DNA of 64,000 bases from Lepidurus packardi (Eukaryota; Arthropoda; Branchiopoda; Notostraca; Triopsidae). The first letter of the stretch is position 1. The number at the start of each line of letters is the position of its first letter. The position numbers were made by a program, and so were the translations under genes. Positions 9,645-19,300 of the stretch are shown here, piece after piece. Below the pieces are notes generated by a model. That model ran no database searches, had not been told where the DNA came from, and saw only the letters and a program-made list of their open reading frames with translations. The stretch is taken from NCBI GenBank assembly GCA_023053545.1, contig JAKZAN010000006.1, positions 11,477,412 through 11,541,411 on the forward strand, read 5' to 3'.

Positions 9645-9848
9645 AGTTATAACTTTAGCAGTTAGTACGTTCCAAGATTCCGTCAGAACCGCCTCATTTG
9701 CCAAGATGTTTAAATCAGTAAACGTCAGCCAGCCTCGTTTATGTCCTTCTCTGCAAGCAACCTCTTCTTCTATGGACGTTAAAATATCAGCAAAACCCTG
9801 GTCATCCACATATAATTTCCAGTCGTTTTGAGAGAATATATTAAAACC
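9645..9848 (-). CDS. CNPPD1: CNPPD1 internal exon (cyclin domain)
   Basis: Sixty-eight codons including NDWKLYVDD, HKRGWLTFTDLNILANE and LTESWNVLTAKVIT, which align with the second part of the CNPPD1 cyclin fold, where RRGWYTYTDL is a family landmark. The 3' edge is a GTAAAA donor at 9644. The 5' edge is uncertain: using the AG at 9850-9849 leaves an intron of only 28 bp and adds eight residues before the conserved DWKLY. No other AG fits between there and DWKLY. Confidence 0.8.
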
Positions 9849-9876
9849 CTATTCCGAAAGTAAAGACAAATCATAC

Positions 9877-9990
9877 TATAGCGGCAAGGAAATCACATTC
9901 AAGTTGGTTGAGTTCAGAAATGTCAATGTCAGCACTGGCGGCCCATTCGTCGTCTTCTCCATCGTCATGAAGAAACTTGGATGCGACAAG
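9877..9990 (-). CDS. CNPPD1: CNPPD1 internal exon (cyclin domain start)
   Basis: Exactly 38 codons between acceptor tttgtctcag (AG at 9992-9991) and donor GTATGA at 9876. It encodes LVASKFLHDDGEDDEW and ISELNQLECDFLAAI, the cyclin-like helices in which CNPPD1 proteins read VASKYLYDEGE and LNALE. More upstream exons should lie beyond 10,000 on this strand but were not found before the repeats begin. Confidence 0.85.
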
Positions 9991-10019
9991 CTGAGACAAA
10001 ATGTTACTATAGCGTGGTA

Positions 10020-10170
10020 GAATAACTGTAGTTGCATACACTGTAGTTGAATGTAGTTGGATAACTGTAGTTGAATAACTGTAGTTGCATATGAGAGAAA
10101 TGAAAATCGTGACGCTCTATCTTTAGACTGTACAGGTTTTATACAGTCTACAGATAGAGACAGGTTGTTT
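10020..10170. repeat. Minisatellite and hairpin in CNPPD1 upstream intron
   Basis: About five copies of a tgtagttg(a/c)ata unit at 10027-10094 are followed by a hairpin at about 10112-10163 whose arms contain ctctatct and agactgta with their complements. No coding content. Confidence 0.75.
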
Positions 10171-10240
10171 AGCGTTGTCTACATTGATCCAGCTATTAAT
10201 TGATGGGAAATTGTTGGAGTAGGCTAGTGGTTTTCCATCT

Positions 10241-10561
10241 ATGGATCCACATAGATTCCCATTGCCAGGGGAACGGGACCGGTTTCGTCAGCGGGGAAAG
10301 AAGACCCTAACTCCAATTTGGACGAACTACGCGTTGAAAAATATCCATGACGTTGATGCAGTGCGGTTAAATACTCTTGGTTCCATCTTTTCCAAGAATG
10401 CCGGAGAAGTTCACGAATTCGTAGGGCAGCTTGTGGAGTTTAGTGTCATCGCCGAACGTGTGTACAGAATTTTCAATACCATGCACTTTAGGTCAACTTT
10501 CGCACAAAAATTATATATTAAAGGGTATGGTCAACTTTTCCTCTTTAAAGAAGATGTATAA
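10241..10561 (+). CDS. Unidentified open reading frame, 106 codons
   Basis: ATG-initiated stretch encoding a basic N-terminus (RFRQRGKK) and a central helix-prone part (GSIFSKNAGEVHEFVGQLVE). I do not recognise a family. It stands between the CNPPD1 5' region and a dispersed repeat, on the opposite strand to CNPPD1. It may be a first exon of a divergently transcribed gene or a chance frame; there is no second exon to support it. Confidence 0.25.
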   Translation: MDPHRFPLPGERDRFRQRGKKTLTPIWTNYALKNIHDVDAVRLNTLGSIFSKNAGEVHEFVGQLVEFSVIAERVYRIFNTMHFRSTFAQKLYIKGYGQLFLFKEDV

Positions 10562-10740
10562 TGAAAGAGTTATTGATCTGCAAGGAAGTTTTTGTCACTA
10601 TTTTTGCACGAAAAGGTTTGAAAATGGGAGCACAGGAAAAACACGACTGCACTCTCCATCGCCGTTTTCTACCCCGAACTGTCTTGCTCTCTCAGTGCAC
10701 GTCATGTTTCTGTTGTGTCTTGGACTGTCGCTATGCGTAG

Positions 10741-10860
10741 GGCTAATTTTCCCAACACTGAGCCGAACTAACCACCGACCGAAACTGCAGAAGAACTAAA
10801 CGCGTGTCCCGACTTAGCTTCTTTGTATAATGTAGTCGGGTACCACTGGTACTTATACCT
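10741..10860 (-). repeat. Dispersed repeat, copy A
   Basis: The reverse complement of this segment matches 62402-62528 over about 115 bp, including gggtaccactggtac, aaactgcag and ttttcccaacact. In the other copy a TATA-like box (cagtataaaaagg) is present. This could be a solo LTR or retroelement promoter; no flanking duplication was found. Confidence 0.75.
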
Positions 10861-11139
10861 CGGTTTTTCTCCGACGCGGTAACGAGGTCATTTCATAAAA
10901 TGCATTTTTCTGATCCGAAACCAAATCCAATATGGATTCGTACATGTAAATTATGGGTCCATCCGTAAACGGAAGGTCATCGTTTTTGGCGTCCGAGTGT
11001 TATGCGGAAACCGATCCTGGTAATTTTGCGTCCGTGCGTTATGCTGAAACTTATCACCCCTTAGCCTTAGTCGCTGCTCTGGAATCTTCATCAGAGGATA
11101 GGGACCATCATCCATTGTCGGAGGACCAGGCACCTGACC

Positions 11140-11791
11140 GAAAAAACATGCCACCAACCAGAAAGATTGGGACAAGTGGTTGGATGTAGTTGTATTAGCG
11201 TATAGGACCGCAGAGCATGCCGTTACAGGTTACAGTCCCTTTAAGTTAGTGTTTGGGAGACAGGCAAGGGTCTCCTTAATCTCTGAGTTACTAGACGACT
11301 CTTCTGAGGTCGAGGAACAGAGTTCATATGATGATTATGTAAAGGAGTTATGTAAGGGGTTGTCAGAGGCCAGAGGGTTAGCTTTAGGTTCTGTTCATTC
11401 TTTGACCTGTAAAGATGTAGATGGGGATCGGAACAATTTCCGGTTGGGGGACGAGGTATTTTTAAAAGTGTTTCAACCCAAACGAGGGTTGCTGTCTAAA
11501 TTGGCTCCTAGGGCGGTGGGCCCGTTCCGGATTATCCGTTGCTTGCCCCCGGATTTTGTCATTCAGCGAGGGCGTGTCCGTAAGTTGGTGCATGGATCTA
11601 ACTTACGTCGCGTATCGGATGGAATACGACTGATGGCAACAGTGAAGCCCCGAAGCCCAGACGAAGTCCCGTGTGGTGAAGCCAATTTGGATTCAGAAAG
11701 TGGTACGTCTGAAGATGGTTTCCTGACTAAAAATTTCACCAGCAGTCGAGGCCGTAGACGAGTGCCGAACCGAAGATACCTCGACGATTGA
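11140..11791 (+). pseudogene. Gypsy-1 integrase C-terminal fragment
   Basis: Starts within the integrase core at NQKDWDKWLD and continues AYRTAEHAVTGYSPFKLVFG, the Ty3/Gypsy block just past the catalytic Glu. Then come a coiled region and the chromodomain-like beta segment (GPFRIIRCLP, GSNLRRV). It ends in a stop at 11789-11791. Everything upstream (gag, protease, RT) is missing. The 3' LTR follows about 80 bp later. Confidence 0.82.
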
Positions 11792-11869
11792 ACCCTCCCC
11801 CCCAGCTCCAGTTGTGTGTGTATGTTCGTGTTTTCTTTTGTTTATGGGGTGTGAAATAGAGGTGGAGGA

Positions 11870-12271
11870 TGTTGAGATCCCCACACGTGGTGATACCCCT
11901 GGCTTTCCTCCGACGTGGACAAGTTCTTCTGGTAGGGGTTTAGAAGTTGTGTAGAAGTTGTGTTGTCCTTCAGGAGAACTATGTAAGTCCACGTCGGTGG
12001 AAGGCCGAGGGTATAAGTACAAGTGGCACACGACGCGGGTATAAAAGGTGAAGCCTGGGTCGCGCCAAGGGGCAGTCTACCCGCAGTTGTTATTATGTGC
12101 TGTATTTCGACTGAGACGAAACACTTGGGTTCTGTCAGGACAGTGTTTTTGGTCTGTGAGTACAAGTGTGCTGTTTCTCTGCTTTCTTTTTACTAAATAA
12201 AACTATTAAAACCGCCTGCCTACGTCTACCTTGTTAAGTTATTGAGTTTAAATAAAAGTAAGAAATTCAGC
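11870..12271 (+). mobile_element. Gypsy-1 3' LTR
   Basis: A purine-rich tract (gaggtggagga) directly precedes TGTTGAGATCCCC at 11870, the usual polypurine tract/LTR junction. Inside are a TATA box (gtataaaagg at about 12039), AATAAA at about 12196 and a GT-rich tail. The right edge is placed near a CA at 12271-12272, where sequence shared with the 23.3-kb LTR begins. No partner LTR is present. Confidence 0.65.
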
Positions 12272-12336
12272 ACATCCATCCCTTAAACACAACGCAGGCT
12301 TTCTTTATATCTTTTCGAATTTTCCTCCGTGAAATT
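12272..12336 (+). mobile_element. Partial LTR (BEL/Pao-like), 3' end only
   Basis: These bases match 23335-23398 with about one mismatch (acatccatccc through cctccgtgaaat). At the other locus the sequence ends an LTR downstream of BEL/Pao RT. Here it is followed at once by a primer-binding site, so it is the end of a 5' LTR whose beginning is replaced by the Gypsy-1 LTR. Confidence 0.75.
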
Positions 12337-12339
12337 ATT

Positions 12340-12357
12340 TGGTGCCGTGACCAGGAT
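12340..12357 (+). promoter_or_regulatory. Primer-binding site complementary to tRNA-His
   Basis: TGGTGCCGTGACCAGGAT is the complement of a tRNA 3' end reading ATCCTGGTCACGGCACCA. Eukaryotic tRNA-His begins GCCGTGA, so its acceptor stem fits. The site lies a few bases after the partial LTR, as expected for a retrotransposon. Confidence 0.7.
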
Positions 12358-12358
12358 G

Positions 12359-13380
12359 TCTTCGGAAAGGGCTGATATCGATACATCCGAGAAATATCGC
12401 TACATCCGAGACACCCCAAGAAGCAAGCGTTGTGAGAATGAAGAAGACTTTAGTTTCAGTTTACCCTCAAACTGCAATCTTCACCAAAAACTCGCTTTTA
12501 TAAAACGGCATCCCATTCAGCCTATGTCATTTAGCGAGGTAGATTCTATGCCGTACGTGCCCCAAAAATTGTATAGTCGTTCCCTCGTGAACGGAGGTGA
12601 AGTGTAGAGGTCATGGTTAACAGTCAGAGTTGAACACAGGCAAACTAAGAGCCTCTATTGTAGCATATGCATTGCCTTCTCTGAGAAACCTTCCACATTC
12701 AAGACTGGATTCACCGACTTTCGTCACGCGTACCAACTTGTGGAGCGTCATGAAAATTCTCAAACCCATCGTGACAGTGTTCAAGCATTTATTATGCACA
12801 AGCAGAACGGAGCTATTGATATGCTCATTAACAAAGATCTTGTTAACTTAAGAGCCTCGCAGATTCAAAAGAACGTTGACGTTTTATATCGAGTGTTTGA
12901 AATCGTCAAACACCTCGCTAAACAGGGACTCCCTTTTAGAGGTCATGGGACTAGTGAATCCCTTTACTACCTTTATGACGTGTCTTCTAATCATGGAAAC
13001 TTTCTTGAAACAGTTAAGTTGGTTTCACTTTTCGACAGCGTTCTTAACGGGCATCTGCAGAAATCTGTCGAATTAAGTGAAAATCGAAAGCTTGCACTGT
13101 CAGGTAAAGAGACTGTAAGTTCCGGAGGAGGAAATTTAGTCACATTTCTTTCTAAGACAACTGTAGACAAGGTAATTGAAGCTATGTTGATTGGAATTCG
13201 GAAAAAGATCATCCAGCGCATTGGTGGCAAAAAGTTCAGCATTCAGTTAGATTCCACACAAGATGTCAGTGTAGTAAATCAAGGAATGTTAATAGTTCGG
13301 TTTGTTTTCAATGAACGTCGTGAGGAAAGACTGTTAGCTGTTTTGGATGTCCAAGATAGCACAGGTACTGGCATGCATGT
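12359..13380 (+). pseudogene. hAT-1: TTF/DUF4371-type hAT transposase, N-terminal part
   Basis: One reading frame with a single in-frame TAG at 12605-12607. Before the stop: HPIQPMSFSEV. After it: YCSICIAFSEKPSTF, GFTDFRHAYQLVERHENS and FRGHGTSESLY, then NLVTFLSKTTVDKVIEAM and SIQLDSTQDVS. The last holds the first catalytic Asp region of ZMYM1-like hAT transposases. The remainder of the core and the dimerisation domain are missing; at about 13375 the sequence passes abruptly into Gypsy-2. No terminal repeats found. Confidence 0.78.
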
Positions 13381-14096
13381 ATGTAAGCTCGAATCAACGG
13401 GACTGGGATGAATTCTTGGAATACATCACTTTCGCGTACAACACTACCGAGCAAGAATCAACAGGCTATACCCCGTTCTATTTAGTCCACGGTAGGGAAC
13501 CAGCATTGCCCATAGATGTAGCCTTAGGGGTTACCGTTGAACCATTCCCCTTAACCGAGGGTGAGGACGGACCTGGTGAAAGAGTCCGAAACAGATTGAC
13601 AGAGGCATTCCTCATAGTTAGGGAGCGTCTAAGTGTTACTCGAGGGAAACAAAAGGATCGGTATGATGGGAGACATGTAGAGAGAAACTATGAAACCGGG
13701 GACATGGTATGGGTTTATACACCTGTTAGAAAAATAGGAAAGTCGGATACACTTTTACACCGATTTCACGGGCCCTACGAGATCATCCGTAGGACGTCGC
13801 TGGTAGATTATGAGGTCAAAGGCGTAAAGCGTAGAAAAACTTCCGACATTGTCCATGTTTCTAGACTAAAGCTATACTATCCCCGGATGATACAGTTGAA
13901 CGCAGATGAAGAATACGTAGAATTGGAACCACCGGAGCCGATACAATCATCGCCTACCCCGGAGACTAGGTCTCCGTCTCCGATAAACGAACACGAAAGG
14001 CACGTCGGAGGATCAAATAGTGAAGCATCTCGACAGGAGTTTAGAAGATCGAACTGTACTAGGAAAGCAACCCGATTCTTTGGGTACGATGAATAA
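13372..14096 (+). pseudogene. Gypsy-2 integrase C-terminal fragment
   Basis: Begins MYVSSNQRDWDEFL and FAYNTTEQESTGYTPFYLVH, the region after the integrase catalytic Glu. It continues with the GPY/chromo-like module (YDGRHVERNYETGDMVWV, HGPYEIIRRT, VHVSRLKLYY) and a Pro/Ser-rich tail. It closes normally at 14096. The upstream polyprotein is missing; the join with hAT-1 lies around 13375. Its LTR is at 14890-15253. Confidence 0.85.
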
Positions 14097-14889
14097 TACA
14101 TAATTCTGGTAAAGACGAGTTGGCCCAGTGAAAAAGGAGAAGTAGAGGGGTAGAGTGTTGATCAACAGGCATACGTGACAGTAGTTATTTCCCAAGGATA
14201 AGACGGGGATAACAAACCATGGTGTGAGAATTGTAAGAAAGCGCTCTGGTTCGGAGATTCGACCCATCGGGTTTGGGAACTGGTAGTTACACAGTAATGG
14301 AACTCTTCAAATTAGTCTTACCAGTTAAAAAGGGGAGCCTATGGTCAAACCCCGCTACACTAACCATCCAGGATGATTTCGTACCAGAGGTGTGTAGCGC
14401 TTGCGTGATCTACTCCGTATTTTGGGTAATACCCATTGAACCGAATAAGTTATAAAGTTATACGCAAACACGGTTGTAGTACCCTATTTACTATGCATGT
14501 TCGATCACTAATTTAAAACCCCTAACCCCTGGCCAACCTGTCCAAATCGAACCTTGCCACCGAAGACAATAATTGGATCCAACGTTGTTATTGTTACTTG
14601 TGTATGTGACTCCAAGATGTGTGTGTGACTCCAAGATGTGTGAGTGACTCCAAGAAAACCCCAAGATAAGCTTGGGAATGGGTCAAATTCAAAGCCAATG
14701 AAGAAGTGATTATGATTCCGTCTTAGAAATGTAGAACATCAAGATAGCCCCGTATGTGAAATGATGATAGCCCCGTATCTAACGTTACGATATTTGGATA
14801 TTTCCTATTTTTGTGTGTGTTTTGTTGTTCATTTGTGTGAATACTTGTGAAAGCTCACCGAGGACGGTTGAGCCCAAGAGGGGAGCAAT
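14097..14889 (+). other. Gypsy-2 3' untranslated region
   Basis: No gene seen between the polyprotein stop and the LTR. It contains a short tandem array of tgactccaagatgtg units at about 14605-14658 and ends in the polypurine tract aagaggggagcaa just before the LTR. Confidence 0.6.
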
Positions 14890-15253
14890 TGTGACGAAAT
14901 TGTTGTAATGGTGGTGGTATTTGTCCTTGTCCTTCTCTTTAATCTTTCCTTCCTTTGACTACTTAACCTTCACCTTTCCTGCTTATTTTTTTAGTAACCT
15001 TGGGTCATTCTTCCTTTTCTTCCTACATTCTTGACCTGAGGTTATACTCTATTCCTATAAAGGGGTATGTTTTTGGTGGGTGGCGGAGAGCCAGAAGTGA
15101 GTACTAAGGGGATAGTGAGAGTGGTTAGTGGGGTCAGAAGAGCAAGAAAAGCGTTAAATCTGCAGAGTGATAGTTGGGAAAATCAGTCAAATATACGCGA
15201 CTTTCCGAACTCTGGTTACGTATTTTTCTTGTGAGTAGAAAAATTGCGTGACA
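14890..15253 (+). mobile_element. Gypsy-2 3' LTR, 364 bp
   Basis: Bounded by TGTGACGAAATTG at the left, directly after the polypurine tract, and ...GCGTGACA at the right. Internal TATA-like cctataaagg lies at about 15054. The 5' LTR is absent, so no flanking duplication can be verified. Confidence 0.75.
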
Positions 15254-15314
15254 ATATTACGGAAAAGTATGTACATACATAGTACTCAGAATTGAAAAAT
15301 GTTAAAAGGGAACA

Positions 15315-16559
15315 TTGAATAGGGGTCGTCTTAGGCATGGAGATTACAACAATTTAATGCGTGAGTTACGGATGAACGTCTCCGGTAACGGCCCTTTAGG
15401 ATTTGTGGAATGGCTTCGGTTGACACCAGCGCAGTTTGATGAATTGCTTTCTTTGGTGGAGCCAATTATTGTAAAAAACGACACTAACTTCAGAAAGAGC
15501 CTTCCTTCAGGTCTGCGGCTTGGTGTAACTTTGAGGTAGAGCGATTTCAATCACTACATTATTCTAAATCAGAATATGTCTAGATACTTGAGCACAGGCG
15601 ATATGCAAAAGTCAATTGCGTATTCTTATCGCATCAGCGCTCCGTCGGTCTCACTAATATTAAGGGAAACGGCAGTGGCTATATGGGAAGCCTTACAACC
15701 CAAGGTTTTGTCCATTCCGTCTAGAAGGCAATGGAATAAAATAATGGAAGATTTTTGGAACATTTGGAATTTTCCGAATTGCGTAGGAGCAATAGACGGA
15801 AAGCATATAAAAATCCAATGCCCCCGTAACAGTGGATCATCGTATTTCAGCTACAAAGGTGATTTCAGCATAGTTCTGCTTGCCATATGTGATGCACGTT
15901 ACAGATTCACATACGTGGATATCGGGGGCTATGGAAGTTTAAGTGACGGTGGCATATTTGCATCTTCAAAGCTGGGTAGAGCTCTAAGAAGAAATATTTT
16001 AGGCATCAGCGCTCAAAGTACGCTCCCAAATACTGATGAACAAATGTCTGTGTTTTTCGTCGGTGACGAGGCGTTTGGCCTTAGTGAACGAATGATGCGC
16101 CCGTACTCAAGGAGAGATTCCAGAAACTTTAGTGAGGAACAGAAAATTTTTAACTATAGACTATCGAGGGCGCGTCGAACCATTGAAAACACCTTTGGCA
16201 TCGTCGCAAGCCGATGGAGACTTCTACGAAACGCTATTGTCGCTGATGTTGACAACATTATAAGTTACGTCAAGACAATAGTTTGTTTACACAATTACCT
16301 AAAAAGTGAAGACGATTCAAAGCCTCCGGCTCAGCGTTTTTACTTCCCACCTGTATGTGTGGACCAAGAAGACCAAAACGGAAACGTGGCGCTTGGAGAG
16401 TGTAGGAGACAAGTCGAACGTCTTCGAGATGTTAGAAGACTTGGCAGTAACAACGCTAGCAGGACAGCATATGCTCAACGAGATACATTAGCTGGCTTTT
16501 TTACAACACCCTTAGGAAGCTTGCCTTGTCAACTAAATGTTGTAAATCGGGGAAACTGA
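15315..16559 (+). CDS. PIF/Harbinger-type DDE transposase
   Basis: Two in-frame blocks, separated by a 48-bp GT-AG intron (15536-15583), join the family sequence TLR to YLSTGDMQKS. The core contains CVGAIDGKHIKI (first Asp), FFVGDEAFGLS (second Asp) and RRTIENTFGI (Glu), the DDE_Tnp_4 triad. After intron removal no stop is seen from 15315 to the TGA at 16557-16559. An upstream start or exon may be missing; the first ATG is at 15357. No Myb/SANT partner gene or clear terminal repeats were found, and a Gypsy inserts about 170 bp downstream. Confidence 0.85.
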
Positions 16560-16731
16560 AATGAAATAAATTTCTTGTGTTATCGCGAACTTGCTGTTTA
16601 TGGCAACTTTAGTCTTTACTGTTTAACTGCTGGCTGGTGTAAATAGTCTTTTAAGTTATGGGCTTTACTTCCACTATTTCTCCGGGATGTATAATGGATA
16701 TAAAATATATAACGGATATATAATATATAGT

Positions 16732-16844
16732 TGTTGTGGGCTTGGTAGCGTGGCACGGTGCCACCGTGCTTGGGGGACGACCTCTATGGGGGAGTGGCCC
16801 CGCCTCCGGGGGAATACAGATTATTCTTGAATCAGACTACAACA
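16732..16844 (+). repeat. Gypsy-3 5' LTR
   Basis: Very short LTR of 113 bp, GC-rich, with an internal palindrome (agcgtggcacggtgccaccg). No obvious TATA box, suggesting an initiator-type promoter. Confidence 0.92.
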
Positions 16845-16930
16845 TGGCGCAGCCTGCCTGAAGTAAATAGAGTGAATTTTCGCGAATATCGGAAGCATCT
16901 ATCGTCAGAAAGTTATTATTCGTAAAGAAA

Positions 16931-18240
16931 ATGGCCCAGGGTACACGATCGAACAGTCAAAGGCAAGGTAGTGTTTCAGTTCCGGGTATAAAGCCCCCGA
17001 AATTAGACTTGCCGACAGACCAAAGGTTTGAGGCCTTCCAACTGTGGAAACAAAAGTGGTCTGATTACGTGATCTTGGCGGACTTAGAAGCCCAGCCTAG
17101 TGTTTTCCAGAAAGCTGTGCTGCGTTCCTGTTTTAGCGACGACGTTTTAAAGGCTTATAATGGTCTGAAGGTGGCAGCGGATGAGTCGGCTCAAGGCATC
17201 GTGGATGCATTAAACATCTTTGTCAAGGGAACTATCAACGAGACATTCGAACGCTACACGTTTAATCGGCGATGCCAGCGCCCAAGAGAAGCCATCGATG
17301 ACTTCGTGACTGACCTAAAAGACAAGATCAAGAACTGCAACTATTGTAGCAGCTGTGAGGAGTCCATCTTGCGGGACAGGGTGGTTGCCGGCGTGATAAG
17401 TAAGCAGACCAGGCAGCGCCTCCTCGAAGAAAATGACTTGTCCTTCAGGAAAGCCTGTGACCTTGCGAGGGCACAAGAGTCGTCAAAAGCGCAGGCAGAT
17501 GAGATTAGCAAGAGCACGGAGCAACATGAGCTGAGCGTTCAGCGTGTTAAAGCCGGAAGAGGCAACAAGGTTCGCAAACCCCATGACAAGTGCGACTACT
17601 GCGGTAGGGAACACCCACGAGGGAGAGAATCATGCCCAGCGTTTGGTAGGCGATGCAGGAGCTGTGGAAAGAACAACCACTTTGCGGGAAGCAGATTTTG
17701 CAGACGCGAAAAGATCCAAGAAGTTGCCAAAGACACAGAGTTGGAAGATGACGAGGAATGTGGTCCTATATTCCTTGGTACAATATCAACACCGAAAAAC
17801 CAACAGTGGGTTATCCAGCTGGGTGTAGATGGCAAGAAGATATCTTTTAAGGTCGACACGGGAGCGGACGTTACCGTCATTCCAGAGAAGACGTGGAGGG
17901 AGATGGATGAACCGAAGTTGCGCCCCACGAAGAAGAATCTCTACGGTCCAGTTGAACAGAAGTTAACGGTGAAGGGAGTCCTTGCAGCAGAGCTGACCAG
18001 GGGGAAGGCTACCACGCAAGAACAAATTTACGTTGTCCGAGGCCTAAAGCAGCCCCTGGTAGGGCGGCCGGCAATCGAAAGTCTGAAAATTGTTAAACTG
18101 CAGGTGGACTTGGTAAGATCGGACGAAGATGTTGTCGCGAATCACCCAAATCTTTTCAACGGACTGGGGAAATGGGAAGAAGAGTACGCCATTAAACTCA
18201 AGCCTGATGCGCAGCCCTACTGTCTTCATACTCCGAGCAG
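16931..18240 (+). CDS. Gypsy-3 Gag-protease
   Basis: Starts at ATG 16931, 87 bp after the 5' LTR. The gag capsid-like region (FEAFQLWKQKWSDY) is followed by two Cys/His knuckles (CDYCGREHPRGRESCP, CRSCGKNNHFAGSRFC). A retropepsin with VDTGADVTVIP follows, then the pre-RT segment up to KPDAQPY near 18220. There the sequence jumps to integrase. The frame then continues about ten chance codons and stops at 18271. Confidence 0.88.
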
Positions 18241-18893
18241 TTTACTAGTCACAAGTTCCAAGATTTCTTAGAAGAATGGAACATTGACCACGTAACCTCT
18301 AGTCCCTACTATCCCAAGTCAAACGGACTCGCCGAAGCTGCTGTGAAAGTCGTAAAAAGAATTCTCAAGAAGTCGAAGTCCCTGACGGAATTTCAACAAG
18401 GCCTACTGGTTTATCGAAACACCCCTCTCAAATTGGGAAGGTCGCCAGCTGAGCTTCTTATGGGAAGAAAACTCCAAGACTTCTTACCTGCATTCCAACG
18501 TCAAAAGGAGAATGCTATTAGCCGCAAAGCAGCATGTGAATCAGAGAAGCATTACAACAAGACAGCGAAGGAGTTGCCCCCGCTTGCTCCGGGAACAAGG
18601 GTCCTGGTCCAGCACCATCTGACGAAATTGTGGAAAGAAGACGGCACGGTCCTTCGACAAATTGGCCCGAGATCTTATGAGGTGAAAATGTCTAATGGAG
18701 CAATTTTCCGACGGAACAGAGTCCACCTCAAGAGGTTCCAAACCACTATCAGGGTGCCATCGGAACCAATAATTTACCAGCGCACCCAAGCAAGGAGTGA
18801 AAGAAAGGCGGAGGAAGGAGGGGGAGCAGGAGATGGGCAACATGTTACGAGAACGGGGAGAAAGTGCAGACAGAAAAAGATCTTTGACTTGTG
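18228..18893 (+). pseudogene. Gypsy-3 integrase C-terminal portion
   Basis: The frame differs from gag. It reads FQDFLEEWNIDHV and SSPYYPKSNGLAEAAVK (the catalytic Glu region), then GRSPAELLMGRKL and the GPRSYEV/HLKRF module, ending at 18893. The first two catalytic Asp positions and the zinc finger are lost in the deletion. It cannot act as an integrase by itself. Confidence 0.85.
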
Positions 18894-18980
18894 AAATGTA
18901 ATCTCTCTTATGCTAACCCCGCAATATTATTTTGATTTGATCTCGTAATAAGTTAATGTATGTACCCTGACAAGGGGAGA

Positions 18981-19093
18981 TGTTGTGGGCTTGGTAGCGT
19001 GGCACGGTGCCACCGTGCTTGGGGGACGACCTCTATGGGGGAGTGGCCCCGCCTCCGGGGGAATACAGATTATTCTTGAATCAGACTACAACA
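18981..19093 (+). repeat. Gypsy-3 3' LTR
   Basis: Same 113 bases as the 5' LTR with no difference seen. It follows the polypurine tract and precedes the second ATAGT. Confidence 0.92.
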
Positions 19094-19098
19094 ATAGT

Positions 19099-19300
19099 GA
19101 ATATATATAAGACTATGTATAATTACCTATAGGCTATAAAAATAATATCAATTTAAATAATTCATAATAATGTTCATAAGTAGTTCAAGTCAAATCAAAA
19201 TCAATGTTTACAAACACACGTGGCCCTACCCACCACTTTTGTGATTGGTGGAAGCAGGCCTGTCAGCCAGAAAAGTTGAGCGCTGCTGGACTCTTTACAT
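19099..19300. other. AT-rich spacer between Gypsy-3 and hAT-2
   Basis: Continues the AT-rich sequence interrupted by Gypsy-3, possibly the far end of the PIF element. No coding sequence. Confidence 0.4.

Larger units (their letters stand above)
16732..19093 (+). mobile_element. Gypsy-3: complete-ended, RT-less Gypsy element
   Basis: Two 113-bp LTRs (16732-16844 and 18981-19093) are identical by eye and run TGTTGTGGG...ACTACAACA. The target ATAGT is duplicated at 16727-16731 and 19094-19098. A TGG-initial primer site follows the 5' LTR, and acaaggggaga precedes the 3' LTR. Inside are gag, protease and an integrase C-terminal portion only; RT, RNase H and most of integrase are deleted. Identical LTRs and an exact TSD point to a recent insertion, presumably helped by a complete relative elsewhere. 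Confidence 0.93.

Noticed and set aside
10241..10561. Possible upstream exon of CNPPD1
   Set aside because: It is on the opposite strand, and the antisense frames do not resemble the CNPPD1 N-terminus.
12340..12357. tRNA-like sequence as a tRNA gene
   Set aside because: Only an 18-base complement of a tRNA 3' end is present; no cloverleaf. It is a primer-binding site.
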